Positions 26,638 to 35,781 of a stretch of DNA of 64,000 bases are shown here, piece by piece. The notes under the pieces are model-generated. The model had not been told where the DNA came from. It did no database searches and saw only the letters and a program-made list of their open reading frames with translations. The stretch's first letter is position 1. The number at the start of each line of letters is the position of its first letter. Source of the stretch: Flagellimonas pelagia (GTDB lineage Bacteria; Bacteroidota; Bacteroidia; Flavobacteriales; Flavobacteriaceae); contig NZ_QXFI01000006.1 in the NCBI RefSeq assembly GCF_003584135.1, positions 1 to 64,000 of the forward strand, read 5' to 3'. A program made the translations under genes and the position numbers.

Positions 26638-26656
26638 TTTAACATTCTTTAACATT
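26638..26656. promoter_or_regulatory. Direct-repeat operator candidate upstream of receptor gene
   Basis: TTTAACATT occurs at 26638-26646 and again at 26648-26656, a 10-base period that would place both on one helix face. It lies 90 bases upstream of the receptor start. Direct repeats with this spacing are typical of response-regulator sites. Confidence 0.4.
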
Positions 26657-26731
26657 ATCAAAAAGGATAATAGCCTGACTGTAAGGTTGTCATTCAAAAA
26701 AAGACCAAGGAAAAAAGTTTTGGAAAGAAGA

Positions 26732-26755
26732 AACCCCGGTAAATTTACCGGGGTT
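26732..26755. other. 24-base perfect palindrome (hairpin) in divergent region
   Basis: AACCCCGGTAAA followed by its exact complement TTTACCGGGGTT. It looks like a terminator stem, but lies between two divergent genes with no gene known to end there. On the minus strand it is followed by a pyrimidine-rich stretch (TTTCTTCTTTCC), so it could end a short untranslated transcript. Confidence 0.6.
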
Positions 26756-26868
26756 GATACATTGATAAGCTATACTAAACACTAACCATTAACTATAAAA
26801 AATACAGTCTTACCAATGAAATTTTTTATATATACAATAGACGGATTTTTTTTAAAATCGTTACAGTC

Positions 26869-26876
26869 TATCTTTG
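26869..26876 (+). promoter_or_regulatory. -7 box upstream of CoA-binding protein gene
   Basis: TATCTTTG matches TAnnTTTG and lies 22 bases before the ATG at 26899. The -33 region is T-rich but lacks a clear TTTG. Confidence 0.5.
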
Positions 26877-26898
26877 AGTTTAACACTAAAATTAACAA

Positions 26899-27258
26899 AT
26901 GACAAAAACACTAGTTTTTGGGGCTTCAACAAACCCGGGAAGATACAGTAACATGGCAGTTCGTAGGTTGGTCGATCAAAATATTGAAACGACCGCATTT
27001 GGGATACATGGGGGAACTGTATCTGGGATACAAATTAAGGACAACTTAGTTGATTTTCAAAATATTGATACCGTAACTTTATATCTGAACCCAACCCATC
27101 AAAGGGAATATTACCAGAAAATCGTGGATTTACGGCCTAGAAGAGTGATTTTTAACCCCGGAACCGAAAATCCGGAATTTTATGAAATCCTTGAAAAAGA
27201 AGGCATAAAAGTAGAAGTTGCCTGTACTTTGGTCCTGTTGGCTACAGGGCAATACTAG
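26899..27258 (+). CDS. CoA-binding domain protein
   Basis: A 119-residue single Rossmann-like domain of the CoA-binding family (YccU-like). The nucleotide-binding start [15 protein letters not shown] and the later motif [13 protein letters not shown] are typical, as is the C-terminal EVACTLVLL. Cellular role unclear; such proteins bind CoA in vitro. Its last 17 bases overlap the end of the convergent symporter gene. Confidence 0.88.
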   Translation: MTKTLVFGASTNPGRYSNMAVRRLVDQNIETTAFGIHGGTVSGIQIKDNLVDFQNIDTVTLYLNPTHQREYYQKIVDLRPRRVIFNPGTENPEFYEILEKEGIKVEVACTLVLLATGQY

Positions 27259-28723
27259 GTTCCAATTCCTTTTTTCTGATCAACCACAGGCCAAAAAAGG
27301 TCAGCAATCCATTAAGGGGCAATAACTCATAACCCATTTGGTAACCGCCCAAATAGGAGGCAGGGATATTAGCCACCAAAATGATGATGGTGACCGATAG
27401 AACGGCCACAACCCATACATAGGCATCCTTGATTTTGTGCTTGGTAAAAATACCAAAGGCGAAAAGACCCAATAGTGGGCCATAAGTATAGCCAGCGACC
27501 GTAAGCAAGCTATCGATTACATTACTGCTCAAGATGTATTTGAAGGCAATGATGACAATGATCAACATGATGCTCATGCCCACGTGTGCCTGTTTTCGTA
27601 TTTTCTTTTGCTCTACCTCTTCTTTCTTTTGAACGTTGAGAAAATCCACACAGAACGAAGTGGTCAAAGAGGTAAGCGCACTGTCCGCACTGCTATAAGC
27701 GGCAGCGATCAATCCCAGCATGAAGGTGATGGAAAGGGTAAGCCCCAAACCACTATTGAGTGCAATTTCGGGGAACAGCAAATCTGTTTTGGGAGTTCCG
27801 TCCATTAGCGGGATGCCAATTCCGTTTTGTTTGGCATAGATGAACAATAATGCCCCCAGAAGCATGAACAAAAAAGTGACCCCGACCAAAACAAAGCTGA
27901 ACCAGACCATGTTCTTTTGGGCATCTTTCAGTGATTTACAGGTGAGGTTCTTTTGCATCATATCTTGGTCCAGCCCCGTCATACATATCGTCACGAACAT
28001 GCCACCCACAAAGGACTTTATAAAATAGTTTCGGTCTAAAAAGTTGTCGGTGACCAAAAAGGAACTATAGTTTTTCAATTCATCCGACTTAATAAATTCC
28101 CCAAAGCTCCATCCCAATTCTTGGTTGATCAACACAATGGACAGGATAACGGCCAATATCATGAAAAGGGTTTGTAGCGTATCGGTCCAAACAATGGTCT
28201 TTATACCTCCTCTATTGGTATATATCCAGATCAATAAAATGGAAATGACCACCGTAAACTCAAATCGCACTCCAAGGTCATCAAACACAAACTGCTGCAA
28301 TACAATGGCGACCAAATATAACCGGAACGCGGCTCCCAAAACCCGAGAAACAAAAAAGAAAAACGCCCCCGTTTTGTGGCTGACCTTACCAAACCTTTCC
28401 AGCAGATACTCATAAATAGAGGTGAGGTTGTATCGGTAATAAAGGGGAAGCAATACAAAGGCCACCACAAAATACCCGAAAAGATAGCCTATCACCACTT
28501 GCATGTAGGTAAAATGGATGTCCTCCACCCAACCGGGCACCGAGATAAATGTAACACCGGAAAGCGAAGCCCCGACCATCCCAAAGGCCACCACATACCA
28601 AGGCGATTGTTTTCCTGCTTTAAAAAAATCGGCGTTGGAATCGTTTTTTCCAGTAAAGTAAGAGATCAATATAAGGACCAAGAAATAAGCACCTATAAGC
28701 AAGAGAATCTGAGTGGCTGACAT
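27242..28723 (-). CDS. Sodium:solute symporter family protein
   Basis: A 493-residue transporter with about 13 membrane segments of the SSS (LeuT-fold) family. Motifs include the TM1 region ([22 protein letters not shown]), [33 protein letters not shown], and the sodium-site segment [18 protein letters not shown]. The ATG at 28723 is chosen; the frame is open 150 bases upstream without membrane-protein character. Substrate unknown (family members take sugars, sialic acid, proline and others). It overlaps the CoA-binding gene by 17 bases at its end. Confidence 0.92.
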   Translation of the reverse strand: MSATQILLLIGAYFLVLILISYFTGKNDSNADFFKAGKQSPWYVVAFGMVGASLSGVTFISVPGWVEDIHFTYMQVVIGYLFGYFVVAFVLLPLYYRYNLTSIYEYLLERFGKVSHKTGAFFFFVSRVLGAAFRLYLVAIVLQQFVFDDLGVRFEFTVVISILLIWIYTNRGGIKTIVWTDTLQTLFMILAVILSIVLINQELGWSFGEFIKSDELKNYSSFLVTDNFLDRNYFIKSFVGGMFVTICMTGLDQDMMQKNLTCKSLKDAQKNMVWFSFVLVGVTFLFMLLGALLFIYAKQNGIGIPLMDGTPKTDLLFPEIALNSGLGLTLSITFMLGLIAAAYSSADSALTSLTTSFCVDFLNVQKKEEVEQKKIRKQAHVGMSIMLIIVIIAFKYILSSNVIDSLLTVAGYTYGPLLGLFAFGIFTKHKIKDAYVWVVAVLSVTIIILVANIPASYLGGYQMGYELLPLNGLLTFFGLWLIRKKELEPSIAL

Positions 28724-28775
28724 AAATGGTATTTGATTTGCAAAGTACGAAAGTAAATTGGTAACACTAAAATCG

Positions 28776-28783
28776 TAATTTTG
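28776..28783 (+). promoter_or_regulatory. -7 box upstream of recR
   Basis: TAATTTTG matches TAnnTTTG, 16 bases before the recR ATG. An ATTGG lies upstream with short spacing, so the -33 element is uncertain. Confidence 0.45.
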
Positions 28784-28799
28784 TTGGAGATTTGACGCT

Positions 28800-29420
28800 A
28801 TGGAATTTTCATCCAAACTATTGGAAAATGCAGTGTATGAAATGTCGCAGTTGCCAGGAATAGGTAAGCGCACGGCTTTGCGTTTGGTGCTTCATCTGCT
28901 CAAACAGCCCGAGGAACGGACGGAGCATTTGACCCATGCCCTTTCCAAATTGAAAAACGAAGTGAACTTTTGCAGGAGCTGCCACAACATCTCGGATACA
29001 GAAATCTGTGAGATCTGCGCCAACCCGAAAAGGGACGAGACCTTGGTCTGTGTGGTGGAGGATATTCGCGATGTGATGGCTATAGAAAATACTTCTCAAT
29101 ATAACGGTCTTTACCATGTGCTGGGAGGCAAAATTTCCCCCATGGAGGGGGTTGGCCCGCAGGATTTGAACATCGTATCGCTGATCAATAAAGTGAAGGA
29201 AGGAAAAGTAAAAGAACTCATCTTTGCCTTGAGTTCCACCATGGAAGGGGATACCACCAACTTTTATATCTATAGACAGTTGGAAGGTATGGAGGTAACG
29301 ACCTCTACGATTGCCAGGGGAATTTCGGTGGGGGATGAACTGGAGTACGCCGATGAGGTCACCTTGGGACGAAGTATTTTAAACCGCGTACCTTTTGAAA
29401 ATTCAATGAAGGCCAATTAG
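28800..29420 (+). CDS. recR: Recombination mediator protein RecR
   Basis: A 206-residue protein acting with RecF/RecO to load RecA at gaps. It has the helix-hairpin-helix ([17 protein letters not shown]), the four-cysteine zinc motif [16 protein letters not shown] and a Toprim domain ([31 protein letters not shown]). Length and order match the family. No dnaX/ybaB neighbours are present, unlike in Proteobacteria. Confidence 0.97.
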   Translation: MEFSSKLLENAVYEMSQLPGIGKRTALRLVLHLLKQPEERTEHLTHALSKLKNEVNFCRSCHNISDTEICEICANPKRDETLVCVVEDIRDVMAIENTSQYNGLYHVLGGKISPMEGVGPQDLNIVSLINKVKEGKVKELIFALSSTMEGDTTNFYIYRQLEGMEVTTSTIARGISVGDELEYADEVTLGRSILNRVPFENSMKAN

Positions 29421-29470
29421 TCGGATTGCTAAATAATGAATATAAAACAAGAATAAGTGAATTTCTTTAG

Positions 29471-29478
29471 TATTTTTG
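29471..29478 (+). promoter_or_regulatory. -7 box upstream of E2 gene
   Basis: TATTTTTG matches TAnnTTTG, 37 bases before the ATG at 29516. No TTTG at -33. Confidence 0.4.
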
Positions 29479-29515
29479 CAAAATAGAACCTGAAATCACT
29501 TTGATAAGTAAGAAT

Positions 29516-30874
29516 ATGTCAAAATTTGAACTGAAATTACCGCAAATGGGAGAAAGTGTCGCTGAGGCTACCCTTACCACATGGTTGAAGGAAGTGGGCG
29601 ATACCATTGAAATGGACGAGGCTGTTTTTGAGATTGCCACGGACAAGGTTGATTCTGAAGTGCCCAGTGAAGTGGAAGGTATTCTGGTGGAGAAGCGGTT
29701 TGACGTAGACGATGTGATAAAAGTAGGAGAGGTGGTCGCCGTGATCCAGGTCAATGGGGATGTGGAGCTGCCAACTGAAGATTCCACTACAACAAGTGTT
29801 GTTTCGGAGCCTGTTGAGGAGCCCGTAACGGTTCTTGAAAGCAATATGGCACAGACGCAAAAAGCTGTTGCTCCTTCCACAGCGGATTTTTCGAGTTCGG
29901 ATAGGTTTTATTCCCCTTTGGTGAAAAATATCGCTAAGGAAGAAGGGGTTTCCATGGAGGAACTGGAAGCCATTATAGGTACCGGGAGTGAAGGTAGGGT
30001 GACCAAAAATGATATTTTGGGGTACTTGGAAAATCGTACTTCCAACGGAAGTACTAAACCTGCAGAAGCAACAGCTGTCAAGGAAACCAAGCTTGTGGAG
30101 GCGGAAGTGAAACCAGTAAAAGAAGTCACGGAGAAACCAAAACCTGCAGCTATACCTGTGGGCGATGGGGATGAAGTGATTCCGCTTACCCGAATGGGCA
30201 AACTGATTGCCCACCATATGATCGAGAGTGTTTCCACTTCGGCACACGTACAGAGTTTCGTGGAAGTGGATGTGACGAATGTGGTAAACTGGAGGAATAA
30301 AGTAAAAAATGCCTTTGAGCAAAGGGAAGGTGAGAAGCTCACGTTTACCCCAATATTCATGGAAGCAGTGGCCTTGGCCTTGAAGAAATTCCCTATGATG
30401 AACATTTCTTTGGACGGCGAAAAGGTCATTAAAAAGAAAAACATCAATTTGGGTATGGCGGCAGCCCTTCCTGATGGCAACCTGATCGTACCTGTGATCA
30501 AAAATGCCGATCAACTGAATTTGGTGGGTATGGCCAAGACTGTAAACGATTTGGCCAACAGGGCCAGAAACAACCAGTTGAAACCAGATGAGGTGAAAGA
30601 TGGTACTTATACGGTGACCAATGTGGGAACCTTCGGAAGTGTTTTTGGTACCCCGATCATCAACCAGCCACAAGTGGGTATCTTGGCTTTGGGTGCTATC
30701 CGAAAAATTCCGTCCGTGATTGAAACAGGTCAAGGAGAGTTCATAGGAATCCGCAGTAAAATGTTCCTTTCCCACAGTTACGACCACCGTGTGGTAAATG
30801 GTGCCTTGGGAGGAATGTTCGTAAAAGCAGTGGCAGATTATCTGGAGGCTTGGGACGTGAATAGGGAAATCTAG
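29516..30874 (+). CDS. 2-oxo acid dehydrogenase E2 component (dihydrolipoamide acyltransferase)
   Basis: A 452-residue E2 subunit of an alpha-ketoacid dehydrogenase complex, of the branched-chain/BkdB type rather than pyruvate. Order: lipoyl domain (about 1-77, EIATDKVDSEVPS with the lipoyl lysine), Ala/Pro/Glu-rich linker, peripheral E1/E3-binding domain (about 135-172, FYSPLVKNIAKEEGV, VTKNDIL), second linker, catalytic domain (about 215-452). The catalytic motif reads HRVVNG (His424, Asn428) instead of HxxxDG. A TTG at 29501 in frame is less likely as start. No E1 or E3 gene lies in the window. Confidence 0.9.
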   Translation: MSKFELKLPQMGESVAEATLTTWLKEVGDTIEMDEAVFEIATDKVDSEVPSEVEGILVEKRFDVDDVIKVGEVVAVIQVNGDVELPTEDSTTTSVVSEPVEEPVTVLESNMAQTQKAVAPSTADFSSSDRFYSPLVKNIAKEEGVSMEELEAIIGTGSEGRVTKNDILGYLENRTSNGSTKPAEATAVKETKLVEAEVKPVKEVTEKPKPAAIPVGDGDEVIPLTRMGKLIAHHMIESVSTSAHVQSFVEVDVTNVVNWRNKVKNAFEQREGEKLTFTPIFMEAVALALKKFPMMNISLDGEKVIKKKNINLGMAAALPDGNLIVPVIKNADQLNLVGMAKTVNDLANRARNNQLKPDEVKDGTYTVTNVGTFGSVFGTPIINQPQVGILALGAIRKIPSVIETGQGEFIGIRSKMFLSHSYDHRVVNGALGGMFVKAVADYLEAWDVNREI

Positions 30875-30953
30875 AGGAAAACCTCTTTTATTCCCATGAC
30901 TATGTTTAACTTTAAGGTTTTTAAGCCCCTTTTATTCAATCAATGAACCCCGC

Positions 30954-31727
30954 ATGCAATTACAACTGACCAAACCCATTTGCTTTTTTGATTTGGAAAC
31001 CACCGGCACCAATGTGGCCAAGGATCGGATTGTTGAGATTTCCATTTTGAAGATTTTTCCCAATGGCAACAAGGAAAGTAGGACATGGTTGGTAAATCCT
31101 GAAATGCCAATTCCAGCTGAATCGGAGGCCATTCATGGCATATCTGATGAAAAGGTGGCCAATGAGCCAACCTTCAAACAACTGTCAAAGGAAATCTATA
31201 AGATGATTCGAGACAGTGATTTGGCGGGTTTTAATTCAGATCGTTTCGATATTCCTTTATTGGTAGAGGAAATGCTGCGGGCCGATGTGGACTTTGATAT
31301 GAAGAATATGGTTTCCGTGGATGTGCAGACCATTTTCCATAAAATGGAAAAGCGTACTTTGGAAGCAGCCTATAAATTCTATTGCGATAAAAGCCTGGAT
31401 GATGCCCACAGTGCCGAGGCCGATACCATGGCCACTTATGAAGTGCTCTTGGCCCAGTTGGAGAGGTATCCCGAACTGGAGAACGATATCAAAAAACTGT
31501 CGGAATTTACCACACGGAAGCAATCCTTGGATTTCGCAGGGTTTATAGGTCTGGATGAAAATGAACAGCCCATATTCTCGTTTGGAAAGCATAAAGGAAG
31601 AACCGTAGATGAGGTCATGGAGGCTGAACCCGGTTATTTTGGATGGATTTTGAATGCGGATTTCCCTTTGTACACTAAAAAAGTCTTGACGCAGATCAAG
31701 TTGAGCAAGCTCAATAATAAGATATAA
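30954..31727 (+). CDS. DnaQ-like 3'-5' exonuclease with C-terminal DUF3820-like domain
   Basis: A 257-residue protein. Residues 1-175 are a DEDDh exonuclease: ExoI motif FFDLETTG (Asp13, Glu15), ExoII GFNSDRFDIPLL, ExoIII HSAEADTMATYEVL. The last 60 residues (FSFGKHKGRTVDEVMEAEPGYFGWIL) match the small putative quorum-sensing-regulated virulence factor/DUF3820 domain found at the end of several exonucleases. It may proofread or process DNA or RNA ends. It starts the run that continues with the FAH-fold gene 21 bases downstream. Confidence 0.9.
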   Translation: MQLQLTKPICFFDLETTGTNVAKDRIVEISILKIFPNGNKESRTWLVNPEMPIPAESEAIHGISDEKVANEPTFKQLSKEIYKMIRDSDLAGFNSDRFDIPLLVEEMLRADVDFDMKNMVSVDVQTIFHKMEKRTLEAAYKFYCDKSLDDAHSAEADTMATYEVLLAQLERYPELENDIKKLSEFTTRKQSLDFAGFIGLDENEQPIFSFGKHKGRTVDEVMEAEPGYFGWILNADFPLYTKKVLTQIKLSKLNNKI

Positions 31728-31748
31728 TAAACATAACCCCACGACAGT

Positions 31749-32360
31749 ATGAAGTTGATTTGTATAGGACGCAACTATGTAGATCACATAGACGAACTGA
31801 ACAATGAGCGTCCTGAGGAACCAGTGGTTTTTATCAAGCCCGATTCTGCAATACTTCCAAAAGAGCAGGATTTTTATATCCCGGAATTTAGCAACGATAT
31901 CCATTATGAGGTAGAGGTTTTGGTGAAGATCAAAAAGGTTGGAAAACATATCGCCAAGGAATTCGCCCATAAATACTATGATGAAATTGGCCTTGGAATC
32001 GATTTTACCGCACGGGATCTTCAATCCAAATTAAAGGCAAAGGGATTGCCCTGGGAAAAAGCCAAAGGGTTTGATGGTGCCGCGGTGATTGGAAACTGGG
32101 TGCCCAAAAGCAAATTTAAAAATGTGGATAATTTACGTTTTTCCCTATCCAAAAACGGGGAGAAGGTCCAAGATGGAAATACAGCTTTGATGCTCTGGAA
32201 GATAGATGAGATCATAGCACATATATCTACCTACTTTATGTTGAAAAAAGGAGATATTATATTTACCGGTACCCCTGCGGGTGTTGGTAAAGTAAGCCCA
32301 AATGACTACCTTGTCGGTAGCTTGGAAGATGAGAAGCTATTTGAAATTAATGTAAGATAA
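31749..32360 (+). CDS. Fumarylacetoacetate hydrolase (FAH) family protein
   Basis: A 203-residue single-domain FAH-fold enzyme. Family features are CIGRNYVDHIDEL, the metal-binding EVEVLVKI, the LGIDFTARDLQ motif and IIFTGTPAGVG. Single-domain members are acylpyruvases or oxaloacetate decarboxylases/tautomerases; the exact substrate cannot be read. Its stop overlaps the Hpt gene's ATG by one base (32360), so translation is coupled. Confidence 0.9.
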   Translation: MKLICIGRNYVDHIDELNNERPEEPVVFIKPDSAILPKEQDFYIPEFSNDIHYEVEVLVKIKKVGKHIAKEFAHKYYDEIGLGIDFTARDLQSKLKAKGLPWEKAKGFDGAAVIGNWVPKSKFKNVDNLRFSLSKNGEKVQDGNTALMLWKIDEIIAHISTYFMLKKGDIIFTGTPAGVGKVSPNDYLVGSLEDEKLFEINVR

Positions 32361-32698
32361 TGATTTACAGCCTCGATAAGATAAATGAGATGGCTGAGGG
32401 AGATGATGATTTCATAACCTCCGTAATCTCGGTTTTTTTGGAAGAAGTGCCTGAAGATCTGGAAGGATTGGAGAAGGCCATCAATGAAAGGGATCATGAA
32501 AGTGTATACAAATTGGCGCACAAAATAAAACCCAATGTGGATATCCTGGGCATGGAACAGACAAGGGCCATGGCACTGGAAATTGAGACCATGGGGAAAA
32601 ATACGGCGAGCATGGAAGAAATAGAGGGAAAATTTCCCTTGTTGAAGAAAGATGTGCTTCAAGTGGTCGCCGAATTAAAAAAAGACTTCAATTTATAG
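32360..32698 (+). CDS. Hpt domain phosphotransfer protein
   Basis: A 112-residue four-helix protein consisting only of a histidine phosphotransfer domain. The phospho-accepting histidine is His54 in YKLAHKIKPNVDILGM; the usual H-x-L-K-G is here HKIKPNV, a known variation around the active helix. It would shuttle phosphate between a hybrid kinase and a response regulator, but neither is adjacent. It overlaps the FAH gene by 1 base and cinA follows directly at 32699. Confidence 0.85.
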   Translation: MIYSLDKINEMAEGDDDFITSVISVFLEEVPEDLEGLEKAINERDHESVYKLAHKIKPNVDILGMEQTRAMALEIETMGKNTASMEEIEGKFPLLKKDVLQVVAELKKDFNL

Positions 32699-33946
32699 AT
32701 GCAAGCCGAAATCATAACCATTGGGGATGAGATTCTCATTGGGCAGATTGTGGACTCTAACTCCGCCTTTATTTCCAAGGAGTTGAACAAAATTGGCGTT
32801 TCGGTATACCAAATCACTTCCGTTCAGGATGATCAAGATCATATCCTAAGATCTTTGGAAGAAGCGGGAAACCGTTCCTCCGTGGTCATTGTTACGGGAG
32901 GACTGGGCCCTACCAAAGATGATGTGACCAAACCGACTTTATGCAAGTTTTTCAAAGATGAACTTGTCAAGAACGAAGAGGTCATGGCCCACATTGAGGA
33001 GCTTTTTAAAAAGTATATCAATTCACCCATTTCTGATTTGAATCGACAACAGGCCATGGTACCCACCAAGGCCAAGGTGCTCCACAATGCCTTCGGGACC
33101 GCTCCGGGACTTTGGATGAAAAAGAATAAGGTTTCCTATTTCTTTTTACCAGGTGTGCCCTACGAGATGAAAAATCTCATCACCACTTCCGTATTGCCGG
33201 CCATCATTGAGGAATATGAACGGCCTCACATAGTGCACAAGACCATCATGACCTATGGCATGGGAGAAAGTGCCATTGCCGAAAAAATAACGGATTGGGA
33301 AGACAACCTGCCTTCAGAAGTAAAATTGGCCTATTTGCCCAATTTGGGTAGGGTAAGACTCCGACTTTCCGCCAAAGGACCGGACAAAGAGGCTTTGTTG
33401 GCCATGGTGGAAGCAGAAGCGAGTAAACTGTACCCATTGATCGGTGATATCATGTATGGCGAGGAAGAAGATGGCGTCATAGAAGTCCAAATAGGTAAAT
33501 TGTTGGCTGAAAAGCAAATGACATTGGCCACGGCCGAGAGTTTTACTGGCGGAAAGATTGCGGAACAGATTACATCGGTGCCAGGTGCCTCCAATTACTT
33601 TAAAGGAAGTGTGGTCTGTTATGCCACGGAAACCAAGGTGAAGGTTTTAGGAGTGCCGAAAGAATTGATTGACAGGCATTCCGTGGTTAGTGAAGAGGTT
33701 GCGATTGCCATGGCGGAACGGGCAAAAAACCTATTGGGAACCGATTTTGCCATTGCCACAACGGGCAATGCAGGCCCCACCAAAGGTGACTCGGATGCTG
33801 ATGTAGGTACGGTGTATATTGCCATAAGTTCACCCAAGGGTACTTTTGCACAGCAATTCAGTATGGGAAACAATCGGGAAAGGGTGGTAAAGAAGTCTGT
33901 TGGTAAGGCTTTTGAGCTATTGTACAAAGAAATTTTAAATTTCTGA
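32699..33946 (+). CDS. cinA: CinA family protein (nicotinamide-nucleotide amidase)
   Basis: A 415-residue protein. The N-terminal molybdopterin-binding-like domain ([34 protein letters not shown]) is followed by a linker and the C-terminal CinA amidase domain ([42 protein letters not shown]), which deamidates nicotinamide mononucleotide to recycle NAD. Full-length two-domain architecture. It starts directly after the Hpt stop. Confidence 0.93.
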   Translation: MQAEIITIGDEILIGQIVDSNSAFISKELNKIGVSVYQITSVQDDQDHILRSLEEAGNRSSVVIVTGGLGPTKDDVTKPTLCKFFKDELVKNEEVMAHIEELFKKYINSPISDLNRQQAMVPTKAKVLHNAFGTAPGLWMKKNKVSYFFLPGVPYEMKNLITTSVLPAIIEEYERPHIVHKTIMTYGMGESAIAEKITDWEDNLPSEVKLAYLPNLGRVRLRLSAKGPDKEALLAMVEAEASKLYPLIGDIMYGEEEDGVIEVQIGKLLAEKQMTLATAESFTGGKIAEQITSVPGASNYFKGSVVCYATETKVKVLGVPKELIDRHSVVSEEVAIAMAERAKNLLGTDFAIATTGNAGPTKGDSDADVGTVYIAISSPKGTFAQQFSMGNNRERVVKKSVGKAFELLYKEILNF

Positions 33947-33953
33947 AAAAGAA

Positions 33954-33986
33954 TTTTGTACGTCCCATTAAAATGGTATAAATTTG
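33954..33986 (+). promoter_or_regulatory. Promoter of rpmB-rpmG-DUF4295-ftsY
   Basis: TTTTG at 33954-33958 and TAAATTTG at 33979-33986 are separated by 20 bases, a very good fit to the Bacteroidetes -33/-7 promoter. It lies 34 bases before the rpmB start. Confidence 0.65.
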
Positions 33987-34019
33987 CAGCCTCAATAAAA
34001 TCACTCAAAAGTTAGGGAG

Positions 34020-34247
34020 ATGTCTAAAGTTTGTGAAGTTACAGGAAAAAAGGTGATGTTTGGAAACAACGTTTCCTTTTCTATCAATAAGACCAAAAGG
34101 AGATTTGACGTAAATGTTTCCAAAAAGAAATTTTACGTTCCAGAAGAAGATCGTTGGGTAACCTTGAACGTTTCTTCCAGAGGGTTGAAGATCATCAACA
34201 AAAAAGGGATCTCTGCTGTATTGAAGGAAATCGATTCCAAAAAGTAA
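34020..34247 (+). CDS. rpmB: 50S ribosomal protein L28
   Basis: A 75-residue basic protein with the L28 start KVCEVTGKKVMFGNNVSFS and the RRFDVNVSKKKFYVPE and NVSSRGLKIINKKGI segments. First gene of the L28-L33-DUF4295-ftsY cluster typical of Bacteroidetes. The zinc-type cysteine pattern of C+ L28 forms is absent. Confidence 0.97.
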   Translation: MSKVCEVTGKKVMFGNNVSFSINKTKRRFDVNVSKKKFYVPEEDRWVTLNVSSRGLKIINKKGISAVLKEIDSKK

Positions 34248-34275
34248 GTAGTAAAAGCGATTTAAGCACATTACA

Positions 34276-34458
34276 ATGGCAAAGAAAGGAAATAGGATTC
34301 AGGTTATTTTGGAGTGCACGGAGCACAAGGAGTCTGGTATGCCAGGTACTTCTAGGTACATTACCACCAAGAACAAGAAGAACACGCCAGATAGGATGGA
34401 AATCAAAAAATTCAACCCTATCCTTAAGCGTATGACCGTTCATAAAGAAATTAAGTAA
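34276..34458 (+). CDS. rpmG: 50S ribosomal protein L33
   Basis: A 60-residue protein ([44 protein letters not shown]). Only one cysteine remains in the N-terminal part and the C-terminal CxxC is missing, so it is a C- (zinc-free) form. Confidence 0.97.
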   Translation: MAKKGNRIQVILECTEHKESGMPGTSRYITTKNKKNTPDRMEIKKFNPILKRMTVHKEIK

Positions 34459-34500
34459 TCGCTTTTTCATCAAGAAAAAGGCAAACACAATATATAAGCC

Positions 34501-34653
34501 ATGGCAAAGAAAACAGTAGCAACACTTCAGACAGCGTCAAAAAGATTGACCAAGGCCATTAAAATGGTGAAGTCTCCCAAAACTGGTGCATACACATTCG
34601 TAGAATCTGTAATGGCACCTGAAATGGTAAACGACTGGTTGAACAAGAAATAA
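34501..34653 (+). CDS. DUF4295 domain small protein
   Basis: A 50-residue basic protein beginning MAKKTVATLQTASKRLTKAI and ending in VNDWLNKK. DUF4295 is found in Bacteroidetes between rpmG and ftsY, exactly as here, and is suspected to be a ribosome-associated protein. Function not established. Confidence 0.9.
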   Translation: MAKKTVATLQTASKRLTKAIKMVKSPKTGAYTFVESVMAPEMVNDWLNKK

Positions 34654-34678
34654 GGAAATATCCTTTTCAAGATACAGG

Positions 34679-34703
34679 AAGCCGCTTTTAAGCGGCTTTT
34701 TTC
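34679..34703 (+). terminator. Rho-independent terminator after DUF4295
   Basis: AAGCCGCTT and AAGCGGCTT with a 2-base centre, followed by T6. It separates the ribosomal genes from ftsY, 25 bases after the stop, so ftsY may also have its own promoter. Confidence 0.85.
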
Positions 34704-34821
34704 ATTCCCAGAGGCAAGCATTTAAGACCGAGGCCTGCTGAAAATGACCCCTTTCCAACAAAATTGCTTTAACAAAACTCCCCTTACTTTCCTATATTTG
34801 ACATTCAACTAAGAACACGAG

Positions 34822-35778
34822 ATGAGCTTATTCAAAAATATATTTTCAAAGGACAAAAAAGAGACTTTGGACAAGGGACTGGAAAAATCCAAGACCAGTT
34901 TCTTCAGCAAGTTAGGCAAGGCTGTTGCCGGAAAATCCAAAGTAGATGATGAGGTGTTGGACAATTTGGAAGAGGTGTTGGTTACCTCGGATGTTGGTGT
35001 GGACACTACGCTAAAGATCATTGAGCGTATTGAAGAACGCGTTTCCAAAGACAAATACATGGGAACTGATGAGTTGAATACCATTCTGCGCGAAGAGATT
35101 GCCGGGCTCCTTTCCGAAACCAACATCGGTGAGGAAACCGAAATCTCCGTCCCTAAAGACAAGAAACCCTATGTGATTATGGTAGTAGGTGTCAATGGTG
35201 TGGGGAAGACCACGACCATTGGCAAGTTGGCCCATCAATTCAAGAACAAAGGATACAAAGTGGTTTTAGGCGCCGCGGATACCTTTCGTGCCGCTGCCAT
35301 TGACCAGTTGGAAGTTTGGGCCAAACGGGTAGATGTGCCGATCATCAAACAGAAAATGGGAAGCGATCCCGCTTCCGTTGCCTTTGACACTTTGAATTCT
35401 GCCGTGGCTGAAGGGGCTGATGTGGTTTTGGTGGATACCGCAGGTCGTTTGCACAACAAGGTCAATTTGATGAACGAACTTTCCAAAGTAAAACGCGTCA
35501 TGCAGAAAGTGGTGCCCGATGCTCCCCACGAAGTGCTTTTGGTTTTGGATGGCTCCACAGGCCAGAATGCTTTTGAACAGGCCAAACAATTTACCAAGGC
35601 CACCGAAGTGACCAGTTTGGCGGTGACCAAGTTGGATGGTACGGCCAAGGGCGGGGTGGTCATCGGTATTTCTGACCAATTCCAGATTCCCGTGAAATAT
35701 ATCGGTGTGGGTGAGGGCATTGAAGATCTTCAAGTATTCAACAAATACGAGTTCGTTGACTCATTTTTCAAAATATAG
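34822..35778 (+). CDS. ftsY: Signal recognition particle receptor FtsY
   Basis: A 318-residue SRP GTPase that docks ribosome-SRP complexes at the inner membrane. It has the N helical domain (about 20-100) and G domain with G1 VGVNGVGKTTTIGKL, DTFRAAAIDQLE, G3 DTAGRLHNK and G4 TKLDGTAKGG. The acidic A domain seen in E. coli is reduced to a short charged N-terminus, as is usual in Bacteroidetes. The amidase lipoprotein gene starts 3 bases after its stop. Confidence 0.97.
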   Translation: MSLFKNIFSKDKKETLDKGLEKSKTSFFSKLGKAVAGKSKVDDEVLDNLEEVLVTSDVGVDTTLKIIERIEERVSKDKYMGTDELNTILREEIAGLLSETNIGEETEISVPKDKKPYVIMVVGVNGVGKTTTIGKLAHQFKNKGYKVVLGAADTFRAAAIDQLEVWAKRVDVPIIKQKMGSDPASVAFDTLNSAVAEGADVVLVDTAGRLHNKVNLMNELSKVKRVMQKVVPDAPHEVLLVLDGSTGQNAFEQAKQFTKATEVTSLAVTKLDGTAKGGVVIGISDQFQIPVKYIGVGEGIEDLQVFNKYEFVDSFFKI

Positions 35779-35781
35779 GTT

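Noticed and set aside
29537-30787. A very long open frame (over 400 codons) antisense to the E2 gene, and another of 255 codons antisense to the exonuclease
   Set aside because: Both lie fully inside well-supported genes, have low-complexity His/Phe-rich or implausible composition and match no family; they follow from codon bias of the sense gene.
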